Assembly: GCA_930987725.1 (NCBI GenBank)
Contig: CAKNKY010000002.1
Location: 62,001 to 126,000, forward strand
Source of the DNA: an uncultured Anaeromassilibacillus sp.
GTDB taxonomy: Bacteria; Bacillota; Clostridia; Oscillospirales; Acutalibacteraceae
Direction of reading: 5' to 3'
Length of the DNA: 64,000 nt
The translations under genes and the position numbers were made by a program. The notes under the pieces are model-generated. The model did no database searches, was not told the DNA's origin, and saw only the letters and a list, made by a program, of their open reading frames with translations. This document shows positions 9,252 to 18,149 of this stretch, piece by piece. How positions within the stretch are numbered: position 1 is the first letter of the stretch; the number at the start of each line of letters is the position of its first letter.

Positions 9252-9284
9252 AACACTGTTGATCAAAAAGGGAGGAGAACCGGC

Positions 9285-11681
9285 ATGGCACAGGAAGCAA
9301 GGACGGCGGAGCAGCACGGCGCGACGGAGCGCGTGCGCCGGCTGCGCGAGGAAAGCCTGAACACGCAGCCGCGCCTCTATATGGAGCGCGCGGTGCTCGA
9401 AACGGAAGCATACCGGAAATACGAGGGGACGGTTTCCGTCCCGGAGCTGCGCGCGCTGACGCTGCGGCATTTCTTCGCATACAAGACGATTTCCATTCAC
9501 AGGGGCGAGCTCATCGTGGGCGAAAAGGGGGACGGGCCGCAGTCCGCGCCCACGTTCCCGGAGCTGTGCTGCCACACGATCGAGGACATGCAGATCATGG
9601 ATCGGCGCGAGCTCATCCGTTTCGCCGTCACGCCGGAGGATCTGCGCATCCAGAAGGAGGAGATTATCCCCTACTGGGAGAAGCGCTCGATCCGGTACCG
9701 GATTCTGAACAGCATGAGCGATGAGTGGAAGGCCGCCTATGAGTGCGGTATCTTTACCGAGTTCATGGAGCAGCGCGGCCCGGGCCACACCGTGGGCTCG
9801 AACAAGATCTATCAGAAGGGCTTCCTCGATTACCGGGAGGACATCCGCCGCGCGATGGACGCGCTCGATTTCGTGCACGATAAGGACGCGCTGCACCGGA
9901 AGGAGGAGCTCTCCGCGATGTCCATTGCGTGCGAGGCCGTCATGATCCTCGGCCGGCGCTATGAGGCACTCGCGCGGGAGATGGCCGCGGCGGAGACAGA
10001 CCCGCAGTGGAAGGCCGATCTGCTCACCATCGCGGAGAACTGCGCTGTTGTCCCGGCGCACAAGCCGCAGACGTTCCACCAGGCGCTGCAGATGTACTGG
10101 TTCGTGCACCTCGCCGTCACGAGCGAGCTCAACCCCTGGGATTCCTACAGCCCCGGCCGCCTTGACCAGCATGTCTACCCGTTCTACCGCGACGACGTTG
10201 CCGCCGGGCGGCTCACGCGGGATCAGGCGCTGGAGCTGCTTGAGTGCCTCTGGGTCAAGTTCAACAACCAGCCCGCCCCGCCGAAGGTGGGCGTCACGCT
10301 CAAGGAGAGCGGCACCTACACCGATTTTGCGAACATCAACACCGGCGGCATCGCGCCGGACGGCTCCGACGGCGTCAACGACGTGAGCTATCTCATTCTC
10401 GACTGCATGGACGACATGAAGCTGCTCCAGCCGAGCTCGAATGTGCAGATCAGCCGCAAGACGCCGATGAAATTCCTGCTGCGCGCGTGCGAGATCAGCC
10501 GCAAGGGCTGGGGACAGCCCGCGTTCTACAACACGGAGGCGATTGTGCAGGAGCTTCTCGCCGCCGGAAAATCGCTCGAGGACGCCCGCCGCGGCGGCAC
10601 GAGCGGCTGTGTGGAGACGGGCGCGTTCGGCAACGAGGCCTATATCCTCACCGGCTACTTCAACCTTCCGAAAATTCTGGAGCTCACGCTCTACAACGGC
10701 TATGATCACGTCGCGGGCCGCCAGCTCGGCCTGCCGCTCGGCAATGCGGAGGATTTCCATTCCTATGAGGAGCTGCTCGACGCCTATCACAAGCAGATCG
10801 AGTATTTTCTGGACATCAAGATCCGGGGCAGCAACCTCATCGAGAGCATCTATGCGAATTACATGCCCGTGCCGTTCCTCTCCGTCATCACGAACGACTG
10901 CATCGCCACCGGAAAGGACTACAACGCCGGCGGCGCGCGCTACAACACGAGCTATCTGCAGGGCGTGGGCATCGGCACGGTGACCGACAGCCTCGCGGCC
11001 ATCCGCTTCCAGGTGTTTGACGAGAAGAACATCACGATGCGGGATCTGCTCCGCGCGATGCGCGAGGACTTTGCGAACGACCCGCAGATCCTGAACCTTG
11101 TGCAGAACCACAGCCCGAAATACGGCAACGACGACGATTACGCCGACGACATCATGCGCAGCGTGTTTGAGTTTTACCGCGACACCGTCACGGGCCGCCC
11201 GAACCAGCGCGGCGGCACTTACCGCGTCAACATGCTCCCCACGACGTGCCATGTCTATTTCGGCGAGGTCATGCTCGCGAGCGCGAACGGCCGCCGCGCC
11301 GGGAAACCGGTGAGCGAGGGCATTTCCCCCGAAAAGGGCGCGGACACGAACGGCCCCACCGCGGTGCTGCGCTCCTGCGCGAAGATGGATCACCTGAGCA
11401 CCGGCGGCACGCTGCTGAACCAGAAGTTCACCCCCTCCGTGGTGGCGGGTGAGACCGGCCTGCGCCAGATGGCGAACCTCATCCGCGCGTATTTCAACAT
11501 GGACGGCCATCATATCCAGTTCAATGTGATCGATCGCCAGACGCTGCTCGACGCCCAGGCGCACCCCGAGGAGTACAAGGATCTGATCGTCCGTGTGGCG
11601 GGCTACAGCGATCATTTCCGCAACCTGAGCCGCGCGCTGCAGGACGAGATCATTGCCCGCACGGAGCAGTCCTTCGCCTGA
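9285..11681 (+). CDS. hypD: trans-4-hydroxy-L-proline dehydratase (glycyl radical enzyme)
   Basis: This 798-residue glycyl radical enzyme should dehydrate trans-4-hydroxy-L-proline to pyrroline-5-carboxylate. The radical glycine is Gly773 in VRVAGYSD near the C-terminus, and the thiyl cysteine is Cys442 in TSGCVETG. Active-site positions remembered from the Clostridioides difficile enzyme (His160, Asp339, Phe340, Cys434, Glu436, Gly765) all recur at a constant offset of 8 (His168, Asp347, Phe348, Cys442, Glu444, Gly773). Overall resemblance to that enzyme is high from end to end. This separates it from pyruvate formate-lyase, glycerol dehydratase and choline lyase. No pyrroline-5-carboxylate reductase lies next to it, although proC often does in other genomes. 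It would let the cell use collagen-derived hydroxyproline. Confidence 0.92.
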   Translation: MAQEARTAEQHGATERVRRLREESLNTQPRLYMERAVLETEAYRKYEGTVSVPELRALTLRHFFAYKTISIHRGELIVGEKGDGPQSAPTFPELCCHTIEDMQIMDRRELIRFAVTPEDLRIQKEEIIPYWEKRSIRYRILNSMSDEWKAAYECGIFTEFMEQRGPGHTVGSNKIYQKGFLDYREDIRRAMDALDFVHDKDALHRKEELSAMSIACEAVMILGRRYEALAREMAAAETDPQWKADLLTIAENCAVVPAHKPQTFHQALQMYWFVHLAVTSELNPWDSYSPGRLDQHVYPFYRDDVAAGRLTRDQALELLECLWVKFNNQPAPPKVGVTLKESGTYTDFANINTGGIAPDGSDGVNDVSYLILDCMDDMKLLQPSSNVQISRKTPMKFLLRACEISRKGWGQPAFYNTEAIVQELLAAGKSLEDARRGGTSGCVETGAFGNEAYILTGYFNLPKILELTLYNGYDHVAGRQLGLPLGNAEDFHSYEELLDAYHKQIEYFLDIKIRGSNLIESIYANYMPVPFLSVITNDCIATGKDYNAGGARYNTSYLQGVGIGTVTDSLAAIRFQVFDEKNITMRDLLRAMREDFANDPQILNLVQNHSPKYGNDDDYADDIMRSVFEFYRDTVTGRPNQRGGTYRVNMLPTTCHVYFGEVMLASANGRRAGKPVSEGISPEKGADTNGPTAVLRSCAKMDHLSTGGTLLNQKFTPSVVAGETGLRQMANLIRAYFNMDGHHIQFNVIDRQTLLDAQAHPEEYKDLIVRVAGYSDHFRNLSRALQDEIIARTEQSFA

Positions 11682-11782
11682 GGCCGAAACCAAAGCCCGC
11701 CCGCTTTCTCGAAAAAGACGGCGGGACACAGAGGGGGCTGTATCAGCCGCCTGCCGCACCCAACATTTGAAAAAAGCCCGAA

Positions 11783-11831
11783 AGGCAGCCGCACGGAATT
11801 TTGCCGGTGCGGCTGCCTCTTTTCTTTTTTT
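11783..11831 (+). terminator. Intrinsic terminator after hypD
   Basis: A 12-bp perfect stem (AGGCAGCCGCAC with its complement) and a 12-nt loop run into CTTTTCTTTTTTT. It closes the hydroxyproline operon. Confidence 0.9.
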
Positions 11832-11897
11832 CCGTGGAATATTATAATGGGGAGGAAACGCGAAAAACTGCTGAACCAAGAAGGAAGGATGGACAAG

Positions 11898-12869
11898 ATG
11901 AGAGAAAAACGGTTTCCCGGCGTGGCGCAGGCCGTTGCCCCCGTCTGCCTGGGCACGGCCCAGTTCGGCGACTCGACGGGCGAATCGCAGGCCTTCGCCG
12001 TGCTCGACGGCTATGCCGCAGCGGGCGGCAATTTCATCGACACGGCAAACTGCTACGGGAAATGGCTTCCGGCCGGCGAGAATGTGAGCGAGCAGATCCT
12101 GGGCCGCTGGCTGCGCAGCCGCGGCGGCAGGCATTCCCTGGTGATCTCCACGAAGGGCGGACACCCGCCGTTTTCCGATATGCACGCCAGCCGCCTGCAC
12201 GAGCGCGAGGTGCGCGCCGATCTTGAGGAAAGCCTTGCCTCCCTTGGGGTGGACGAGGTGGAGATCTACTGGCTTCACCGCGACGATCCCGCCCAGCCGG
12301 CCGGGGCGCTCGTGGAGCTGCTGGAAACGCTGCGCCGCGAGGGCCGCATTCTGGCCTACGGCGTCTCGAACTGGTCGACTGCGCGGTTTGCGGAGGCGGC
12401 GCAGTATGCCGCCGATCACGGGTACACGGGCTTCTGCGGCCTGCAGAACCAGTGGAGCCTGGCGCGCGTGAACCGCGAACAGATCGCGGATCAGACGCTC
12501 GCCTGCATGGACGGGGAGGCTTACCGCCTGTTGCTCGAGCGGCGCGGCAGCCTCGGCATCATGGCCTTCTCCGCCATGGGCAAGGGCTATTTCAGCCGCG
12601 CGGCGGCGGGCCGCCTGGCGCCTGGCGCGCTGCGCGAATACCGCAATCCTCTCAACGAAAAGCGGCTGGCCGCGCTGCAGTCGATCGCGCGCGAGCGCGG
12701 CGTTTCCGTGGCCGCGCTGGTGCTGGCATGGATGGCCTGCAAGCCCATGGACGCCGTGCCGATCGCCTCCGTCTCCTCCGCGGCGCACCTGCAGGAGCTC
12801 ACGGAGTCCTTTGACCTCGCCCTCACGGCGGAGGAACTCGAACGGCTCGACGCCGGGGAGGCATTTTGA
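11898..12869 (+). CDS. Aldo/keto reductase
   Basis: An NAD(P)H-dependent (beta/alpha)8 oxidoreductase of about 323 residues. The catalytic tetrad is visible: Asp48 and Tyr53 (FIDTANCYG), Lys86 (ISTKGG) and His127 (YWLHRDD). A cofactor-binding region with IASVSSAAHL lies near the C-terminus. The substrate is unknown; the closest look is to the Tas/YghZ-like group. The start at 11898 is preferred because AAGGAAGG then lies about 9-12 bases upstream; ATG codons at 11847 and 11889 are alternatives, but the first overlaps a TATAAT box (11843-11848) that probably belongs to its promoter. The last codon overlaps the gatC start, so it may be co-transcribed with gatCAB. Confidence 0.9.
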   Translation: MREKRFPGVAQAVAPVCLGTAQFGDSTGESQAFAVLDGYAAAGGNFIDTANCYGKWLPAGENVSEQILGRWLRSRGGRHSLVISTKGGHPPFSDMHASRLHEREVRADLEESLASLGVDEVEIYWLHRDDPAQPAGALVELLETLRREGRILAYGVSNWSTARFAEAAQYAADHGYTGFCGLQNQWSLARVNREQIADQTLACMDGEAYRLLLERRGSLGIMAFSAMGKGYFSRAAAGRLAPGALREYRNPLNEKRLAALQSIARERGVSVAALVLAWMACKPMDAVPIASVSSAAHLQELTESFDLALTAEELERLDAGEAF

Positions 12870-13183
12870 GCGCCGCGGAGCGGCAGCTGCGGGGGGACGG
12901 GCCGCAGTCGCCCCGCAGGATGGAGGAGACGGCGCGGCGCGCCAACCTGCGCCTGAACGCGCACGAGCGGGAGGTGTTCCGCGCGGAATTCGGGAATGTG
13001 CTGCATTTTCTCGCCTCCCTGCAGGAGACGGAGGACGGCCCCGCCCGTGTGCTGCCGCCCTGCCTGCGTGCGGACGAGGCGCGCCCCTCCCTTTCGCAGG
13101 AGGAGGCGCTGCGCTGCGCGCCCGCGGCTGTAGACGGCTTCTTTGCCCTGCCGGAACAGGAAGGAGGGGAAGAGGATGGCTGA
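12866..13183 (+). CDS. gatC: Aspartyl/glutamyl-tRNA amidotransferase subunit C
   Basis: A short acidic protein (105 residues from the TTG start) with the GatC layout: an N-terminal helix region (RRANLRLNAHE), then LRADEARPSL and AAVDGFFALPE, matching the family pattern of a D/E-R-P motif followed by a DGFF-VP ending. GatC stabilises the GatA-GatB interface of the amidotransferase that converts Glu-tRNA(Gln) and Asp-tRNA(Asn). The TTG at 12866 overlaps the stop of the aldo/keto reductase gene and has GGGGAGG just upstream. ATG at 12920 would give 87 residues and cannot be excluded. Its 3' end overlaps gatA by 8 bp. Confidence 0.82.
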   Translation: MSAAERQLRGDGPQSPRRMEETARRANLRLNAHEREVFRAEFGNVLHFLASLQETEDGPARVLPPCLRADEARPSLSQEEALRCAPAAVDGFFALPEQEGGEEDG

Positions 13184-14594
13184 GCTTCCCTCCGCCCTTG
13201 CGCTGGGGCAATCGCTGCGGAACCACACCTGCTCCGCGCGCGAGCTCACAGAGTCGTTCCTTGCGGAGATCGATCGCCGCGAGCCGGAGCTGCACGCCTT
13301 CCTCACCGTCTCGCGCGAAGAGGCCCTTGCTGCCGCGGACGATGCGGACCGGCGGCTCGCCGCCGGGGAGCCGCTCTCCCCGCTCGACGGCGTGCCCTTT
13401 GCGGTGAAGGACAACCTGTGCACGAAAAACGTGCGCACCACCTGCGCGTCCCGCGCGCTCGAGCACTTTGTGCCGCCGTATGACGCCACGGCCGTATCGA
13501 GGCTGCGCGCGGCCGGGTGCGTGATGCTGGGCAAGACGAACCTCGACGAATTTGCCATGGGCTGCGACACGGGAAGTTCCGCCTTCGGCCCCACGCGCCA
13601 TCCGCTCGACCCGGCGCGCGTGCCGGGCGGCAGTTCCGGCGGTTCGGCGGCCGCCGTCGCTTCGTGGGAGGCGCCGCTGGCGCTGGGAAGCGACACGGGC
13701 GGGTCTGTGCGTCAGCCGGCCGCCCTGTGCGGCGTCGTGGGGCTGCGCCCCACCTACGGCCGCATCTCGCGTTCCGGGCTTACGGGCTTTGCCCCCTCCT
13801 TTGACCAGGTGGGTCTCCTGGCGCGCACGCCGGCCGACTGCGCCGCCCTGCTCGCGCTGACGGCCGGGTTCGATCCGCTCGACGCCACGAGCGCGCGCCG
13901 TCCGGCGGAGTCGTTTGCGGATCAGCTGGAGGCTGGCGTGCGCGGGCTGCGCATCGCTTTGCTGCAGGAGGGGCTGGATGAGGCCGGGCCGGCCGTGCGC
14001 CGCAGCACGGAGCGCGCCGCCGCCTGCCTCGAATCGCTCGGCGCGCGCGTGGAGCCGCTCTCTCTGCCCTTCCTGCGGGAGATGCTCCCGGCTTACCACA
14101 TCCTCACCGCGGCGGAGGCTTCCTCCAACCTCGCGCGCTTCGACGGCGTGCGCTACGGCCTGCGCGCCCCGGGCGCCGGCTGGCGGGAATCGATCCGCGA
14201 GAGCCGCAGCGCCGGGTTCGGCATGGAGGTGAAGCGCCGCATCCTGCTGGGCACCTTCGTGCTCGAGAAGGAGCAGCGCGACGCATGCTTCTCCCGCGCA
14301 CAGCGCCTGCGGCGGCGCACGGCGGCCGATCTGCGGGAAGCGCTCGGCCGCTTCGATCTGGTGCTGCTGCCCACCGCGCCGGAAACGGCCTGGCGCTGGG
14401 AGGAAGAGCGCGATCCTCTCGCGCTCTACCGCAGCGATCTGTTCACCGTGCCGGCGGCGATCGCCGGGCTGCCCGCCGTCTCCGTGCCGTTCGGCGAGGA
14501 GAACGGCCTGCCGATCGGCGTGCAGTTCATGGGCCGCGCGTGGGAGGAAGCGCTGCTGCTGCGCGCCGCCCGGACATTGCTGCAGGAGGTGTGA
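13176..14594 (+). CDS. gatA: Aspartyl/glutamyl-tRNA amidotransferase subunit A
   Basis: An amidase-signature protein of 472 residues. It hydrolyses glutamine to supply ammonia for tRNA amidation. The Ser-cisSer-Lys triad is visible as Lys78 (FAVKDN), Ser153 (PGGSSGGSAAA) and Ser177 (DTGGSVRQPA), with the same spacing as the characterised Staphylococcus enzyme. The ATG at 13176 follows AAGGAGGGGA. Position between gatC and gatB confirms the assignment over other amidases. It is slightly shorter than typical GatA (about 485). Confidence 0.95.
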   Translation: MAELPSALALGQSLRNHTCSARELTESFLAEIDRREPELHAFLTVSREEALAAADDADRRLAAGEPLSPLDGVPFAVKDNLCTKNVRTTCASRALEHFVPPYDATAVSRLRAAGCVMLGKTNLDEFAMGCDTGSSAFGPTRHPLDPARVPGGSSGGSAAAVASWEAPLALGSDTGGSVRQPAALCGVVGLRPTYGRISRSGLTGFAPSFDQVGLLARTPADCAALLALTAGFDPLDATSARRPAESFADQLEAGVRGLRIALLQEGLDEAGPAVRRSTERAAACLESLGARVEPLSLPFLREMLPAYHILTAAEASSNLARFDGVRYGLRAPGAGWRESIRESRSAGFGMEVKRRILLGTFVLEKEQRDACFSRAQRLRRRTAADLREALGRFDLVLLPTAPETAWRWEEERDPLALYRSDLFTVPAAIAGLPAVSVPFGEENGLPIGVQFMGRAWEEALLLRAARTLLQEV

Positions 14595-14599
14595 ACGGA

Positions 14600-16033
14600 A
14601 TGGGAGAAAACAGGAACCGGCCGGCCGCGTCCTACGAGACGGTGATCGGCCTGGAAACGCACATTGCGCTCAAAACGGAGACGAAGGCGTTCTGCTCCTG
14701 CGCGGTGACCTTCGGCGCGGAGCCGAACACGCATTGCTGCCCCGTCTGTCTCGGCATGCCGGGGGCGCTGCCCGTGCTCAATGAGAAGGCGGTGGAGTAC
14801 GCCGCCAAGGCCGGGCTGCTGCTGCATTGCCGCGTCTCGCTCGTCTCCCACATGGACCGCAAGCAGTATTTTTACCCGGATCTGCCCAAGGGCTACCAGA
14901 TTTCACAGGATGACGAGCCGCTCTGCACGGACGGCTGGCTCGAGATCCCGGCCGCGGGCGGCGGCAAAAAACGCGTGCGCATCGAGCGCATCCACCTCGA
15001 GGAGGATGCCGGAAAGCTGATCCACACGGCGGAGGGTACGCTGATCGACTGCAACCGCTGCGGCGTGCCGCTCATCGAGATTGTCACGAAGCCGGATTTC
15101 CGCTCGGCGGAGGAGGTGGTGGCTTACCTGCAGGAGCTGCGGGAGATCATCCGCTTCGCCGGCCTTTCCGACTGCAGGATGAACGAGGGCTCCCTGCGCT
15201 GCGACGTGAACCTTTCCCTGCGCCCACGTGGTTCCGAAGAGCTGGGCGAGCGCGCGGAGTTGAAAAACCTGAACAGCTTCCAGTTCGCTGCGAAGGCCAT
15301 CGCGTTCGAAGAGGAGCGCCAGGCTGCCGTGCTCGCTTCGGGTGGTACGCTCTTCCCGGAAACGCGCGGCTTCTGTGAGGAGACGGGCGAAACGTATGCC
15401 ATGCGGCGCAAGGAGAGCCAGGACGACTACCGTTTCCTGCCCGAGCCGGATCTGCCGCCTGTCGTCCTCACGCAGGATCAGATCGACCGCTGGCGGAGCG
15501 AGCTGCCGGAGCCCCCGGCCGAGCGGCGCGCACGCTACGAATCCGAGTACGGGCTGAGCCATGAGACGGCCGCCCTGCTCACCGTGTCCCGCGCGGCGGC
15601 CGACCGCTTTGAGGAGGCTGCGGCGCGCACGCCCTGGGCCCGGCAGCTGGCCAACCTGCTGGCCGCCGATCCGGAGCGGCTTGAAGCGGGCATCCCCGTG
15701 GCGGCTCAATCGCTGGCGGAGCTGGCCGCCCTGCTGGGCGAGGGCAGCGTGGGCGCCGCCGCGGCCCGCCGGATTCTGGACGAGATGTGGGCGCATGGCG
15801 GCGATCCGCGGGAGATTGCCGCGCGGCTCGGCTTGCTCAAACTCTCGGATCGTGCGTCGCTCCTTCCCTTCGCGGAGCAGGCGGTGGCCGCAAACGGGCG
15901 GGCCGCGGCCGATTTCCGCGCCGGGAAAACGGCGGCGCTGCAGGCGCTGCTGGGCGACGTGATGCGCCGCTCGCACGGCCGGGCCGATCCGGCCGCCGCC
16001 CGCGCGCTGCTGCTCGAGCTGCTCGGCGGCTGA
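14600..16033 (+). CDS. gatB: Aspartyl/glutamyl-tRNA amidotransferase subunit B
   Basis: This 477-residue protein is the kinase-like subunit that phosphorylates the tRNA-bound Glu or Asp and amidates it. It shows the family N-terminus (YETVIGLETHIALKT), the zinc cysteines (CSCAVTFG and CCPVCLGMPG), the core DRKQYFYPDLPKGYQ and the late YRFLPEPDLPP. The C-terminal YqeY-like helical tail, about 150 residues, binds tRNA. The ATG at 14600 is chosen because AGGAGG ends 10 bases upstream; a GTG at 14591 would be too close. An organism with GatCAB usually lacks glutaminyl-tRNA synthetase and/or asparaginyl-tRNA synthetase. Confidence 0.96.
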   Translation: MGENRNRPAASYETVIGLETHIALKTETKAFCSCAVTFGAEPNTHCCPVCLGMPGALPVLNEKAVEYAAKAGLLLHCRVSLVSHMDRKQYFYPDLPKGYQISQDDEPLCTDGWLEIPAAGGGKKRVRIERIHLEEDAGKLIHTAEGTLIDCNRCGVPLIEIVTKPDFRSAEEVVAYLQELREIIRFAGLSDCRMNEGSLRCDVNLSLRPRGSEELGERAELKNLNSFQFAAKAIAFEEERQAAVLASGGTLFPETRGFCEETGETYAMRRKESQDDYRFLPEPDLPPVVLTQDQIDRWRSELPEPPAERRARYESEYGLSHETAALLTVSRAAADRFEEAAARTPWARQLANLLAADPERLEAGIPVAAQSLAELAALLGEGSVGAAAARRILDEMWAHGGDPREIAARLGLLKLSDRASLLPFAEQAVAANGRAAADFRAGKTAALQALLGDVMRRSHGRADPAAARALLLELLGG

Positions 16034-16051
16034 CCGGGGCGCGCGGAAGCT

Positions 16052-17413
16052 TCAGACGGCGCGGGCCGTGCCGCCGCCCCGGCGGCGGAGCACAAGCCAG
16101 ATCCCGACGCCCAGCGCGTCCGCGAGGAACCAGCCGATCGGCACCGACCACCAGATCCCTACCACGCCCAGCGCGGGGACGGCGGAGAGCGTGTAGGCCA
16201 GCAGGACGCGCGTGCCGAGCGACGCCACCGTGAGCACCACCGACACGCCGGGCCGCCCCAGCGCGCGGTAAAGGCCGTAGAGCAGGAACAGCAGGCCGAT
16301 CAGGCAATAGAACGAACCCTCAATGCGCAGGTAGCGCGCGCCCTCAGCGAGGGCGGCCGTTTCGGAAGCGTCGAGGAACAGGCCCATGAGCGGCTCCGCG
16401 CACACGAACACGATGGCCGAGACGAGCAGGCTGAAGCACAGCGAGAGGGCCGTGGCCGAGCGGATGCCGCTGCGGATCCGCCCCTCCTCCTTCGCGCCGT
16501 AATTCTGCGAGATGAAGATGGAGAACGCGTTGCCGAAATCCTGCACCGGCAGATAGGCGAAGGCGTCAATCTTCACCGCCGCCGCGAAGGCCGCCATCAC
16601 CGTCGTGCCAAAGCTGTTCACCAGCCCCTGCACCGCCAGGATACCCAGGTTCATGATCGACTGCTGCAGGCATGTCAGCGCCGAGAAGCCTGCGATCTCG
16701 CGCACACGGCTCCAGCGCAGCCGTGCGTCCTGCCCGCGGCGGAACAGCGCGGGGCAGCGCACGCGCGCATACACGGCGATCCCGAGGGCGGACACGTACT
16801 GCGCTATGACCGTGGCGGCAGCCGCGCCCTCCACGCCGAAGCCCAGGCCCGCCACAAACCACAGGTCGAGCGCGATGTTCAGCACGGCGGAAACGGCAAG
16901 GAACACGAGCGGGGCTGCCGAGTTCCCGATGGCCCGCAGCACCGAGGCAAAGAAGTTGTAGAGGAACACGGCGATCATGCCGGAAAAGACGATCAGGAGA
17001 TAGGCGCGCGTGAGGCCCACCAGCTCGGCCGGCGTGCGCAGCGCTGCAATGATGGCGTCCGCACCGAGAAAGACGGCCGCGTTGAGGGCCAGCGTGACGA
17101 TGCCGAGCAGCGCGAAGGAGGCGAGGATGCCCTCCCGCAGCGAGGGCAGATCCTTCTGCCCGAACCGGATGGAGAACACCGTGCCGCTGCCCATGGCCAG
17201 CCCCAGCAGGATGGAGTTCAGGAACGTCATGAGCGTGAACGAGGAGCCCACCGCCGCCAGCGCATTCGCCCCCAGGAACCGGCCGACGATGAGCGTGTCG
17301 GCAATGTTGTAGCACTGCTGCAGCAGGTCGCCCAGAATCATCGGCACGGCGAAGCGCAGCATCGTTTTCGTCACGGGGCCTCTCGTGAGCGAACGGCCCG
17401 TCGTTTGCTCCAT
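16052..17413 (-). CDS. MATE-family multidrug/Na+ antiporter
   Basis: A polytopic membrane protein of 453 residues with about 12 predicted segments in two homologous halves. The N-terminal signature is MLRFAVPMILGDLLQQCYNIADTLIVGRFLG, shortened here to its key parts PMILGDLLQQ and ADTLIVGRFLG, typical of the NorM/DinF-like MATE branch of Firmicutes. The family exports cationic drugs or metabolites using a Na+ or H+ gradient. It is transcribed divergently from an Lrp-type regulator with back-to-back promoters, which makes regulation by that protein plausible. It converges with gatB with only 18 bp between stops and no clear terminator. Confidence 0.92.
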   Translation of the reverse strand: MEQTTGRSLTRGPVTKTMLRFAVPMILGDLLQQCYNIADTLIVGRFLGANALAAVGSSFTLMTFLNSILLGLAMGSGTVFSIRFGQKDLPSLREGILASFALLGIVTLALNAAVFLGADAIIAALRTPAELVGLTRAYLLIVFSGMIAVFLYNFFASVLRAIGNSAAPLVFLAVSAVLNIALDLWFVAGLGFGVEGAAAATVIAQYVSALGIAVYARVRCPALFRRGQDARLRWSRVREIAGFSALTCLQQSIMNLGILAVQGLVNSFGTTVMAAFAAAVKIDAFAYLPVQDFGNAFSIFISQNYGAKEEGRIRSGIRSATALSLCFSLLVSAIVFVCAEPLMGLFLDASETAALAEGARYLRIEGSFYCLIGLLFLLYGLYRALGRPGVSVVLTVASLGTRVLLAYTLSAVPALGVVGIWWSVPIGWFLADALGVGIWLVLRRRGGGTARAV

Positions 17414-17466
17414 TATGAAACAGCTTCCTTTCGTTTCGGAATCAAAAACTTTCTTTTCGTAATTTC

Positions 17467-17495
17467 AGTATAGGCACGCGCAGCGGAAATGTCAA
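17467..17495 (-). promoter_or_regulatory. Promoter of the MATE exporter gene
   Basis: Minus-strand TTGACA and TATACT are separated by 17 bp and lie about 55 bp before the start codon. Confidence 0.85.
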
Positions 17496-17516
17496 GATGG
17501 AACGGCGCCGGGGGAA

Positions 17517-17545
17517 TTGCAAAGCGGCGGCGCGTGCGGTAGAAT
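17517..17545 (+). promoter_or_regulatory. Promoter of the Lrp-type regulator gene
   Basis: TTGCAA and TAGAAT are separated by 17 bp. The -35 boxes of this promoter and the divergent MATE promoter are only about 20 bp apart, so one bound regulator could control both. Confidence 0.75.
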
Positions 17546-17608
17546 AAAAACGGGGGCGCGCCCGCGCGGGCAGCCGGGCGCGCCGGCCGGGAAAAGGGGG
17601 AAACCGGA

Positions 17609-18067
17609 ATGTTTTTGGACGGCCTTGACAAGCTGGACCGCGCCATCGTGCAGCTTTTGATCGGCAACGCGCGCATGTCCTATTCCGAGCTGGGGGAGCG
17701 CACGGGAATCTCGCGCGTGGCGGCGAAGATGCGCGTGCGCTCGCTGGAGCAGCGCGGCGTCATCGAGGGCTACACCACGATTGTGAACCCGCAGCGCATC
17801 GGCGGGGCGCTCTCGTGCTATTTTGAGATTGAGACAAGGCCGGAGACGCTCGAGGAGGCGATCCGGCAGCTGAAGGAAAACGAAACCGTCACGCAGATTT
17901 ACCGCGTCACCGGCCGCGACCGCCTGCACGTGCACGCCGTGGCCTCCTCGCAGGAGGAGCTGGAATCGTTCCTCGCGAACGTGATCGACCGGCTTCCCGG
18001 CGTGGTGGAGTGCTCCTGCGGGCTGATCCTCTCGCGCGTCAAGGACGTGAAGGGACTCCGGCTCTGA
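17609..18067 (+). CDS. Lrp/AsnC-family transcriptional regulator
   Basis: A 152-residue protein with the standard two-domain layout. The N-terminal winged helix-turn-helix begins with LDKLDRAIVQLLIGNARMSYSEL in abbreviated form (LDRAIVQLL, then SYSELGERTGISRVAAKMRVRSLE over residues 24-47). The C-terminal half is the alpha/beta RAM ligand domain that forms octamers and senses amino acids or related effectors (TGRDRLHV). The start is supported by GGGGAAACCGGA upstream. It likely controls itself and the divergently transcribed MATE exporter. The effector is not predictable. Confidence 0.92.
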   Translation: MFLDGLDKLDRAIVQLLIGNARMSYSELGERTGISRVAAKMRVRSLEQRGVIEGYTTIVNPQRIGGALSCYFEIETRPETLEEAIRQLKENETVTQIYRVTGRDRLHVHAVASSQEELESFLANVIDRLPGVVECSCGLILSRVKDVKGLRL

Positions 18068-18085
18068 CGGGCGGCAAAAAAAGCG

Positions 18086-18114
18086 TGGACAAACGGCCGC
18101 CGCCGCGCTATACT
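18086..18114 (+). promoter_or_regulatory. Promoter of the Gfo/Idh/MocA oxidoreductase gene
   Basis: TGGACA and TATACT are separated by 17 bp, about 36 bp before the start codon. Confidence 0.8.
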
Positions 18115-18149
18115 GGTGTCAAACTGCATTTGGCAGGGAGGAGAATACG

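Noticed and set aside
8286..14099. A 1937-codon open frame on the minus strand
   Set aside because: It is antisense to six well-supported genes (activase, hypD, aldo/keto reductase, gatC, gatA). Its protein is rich in Arg, His and Ala without any domain. Such long shadow frames are common in this GC-rich sequence.
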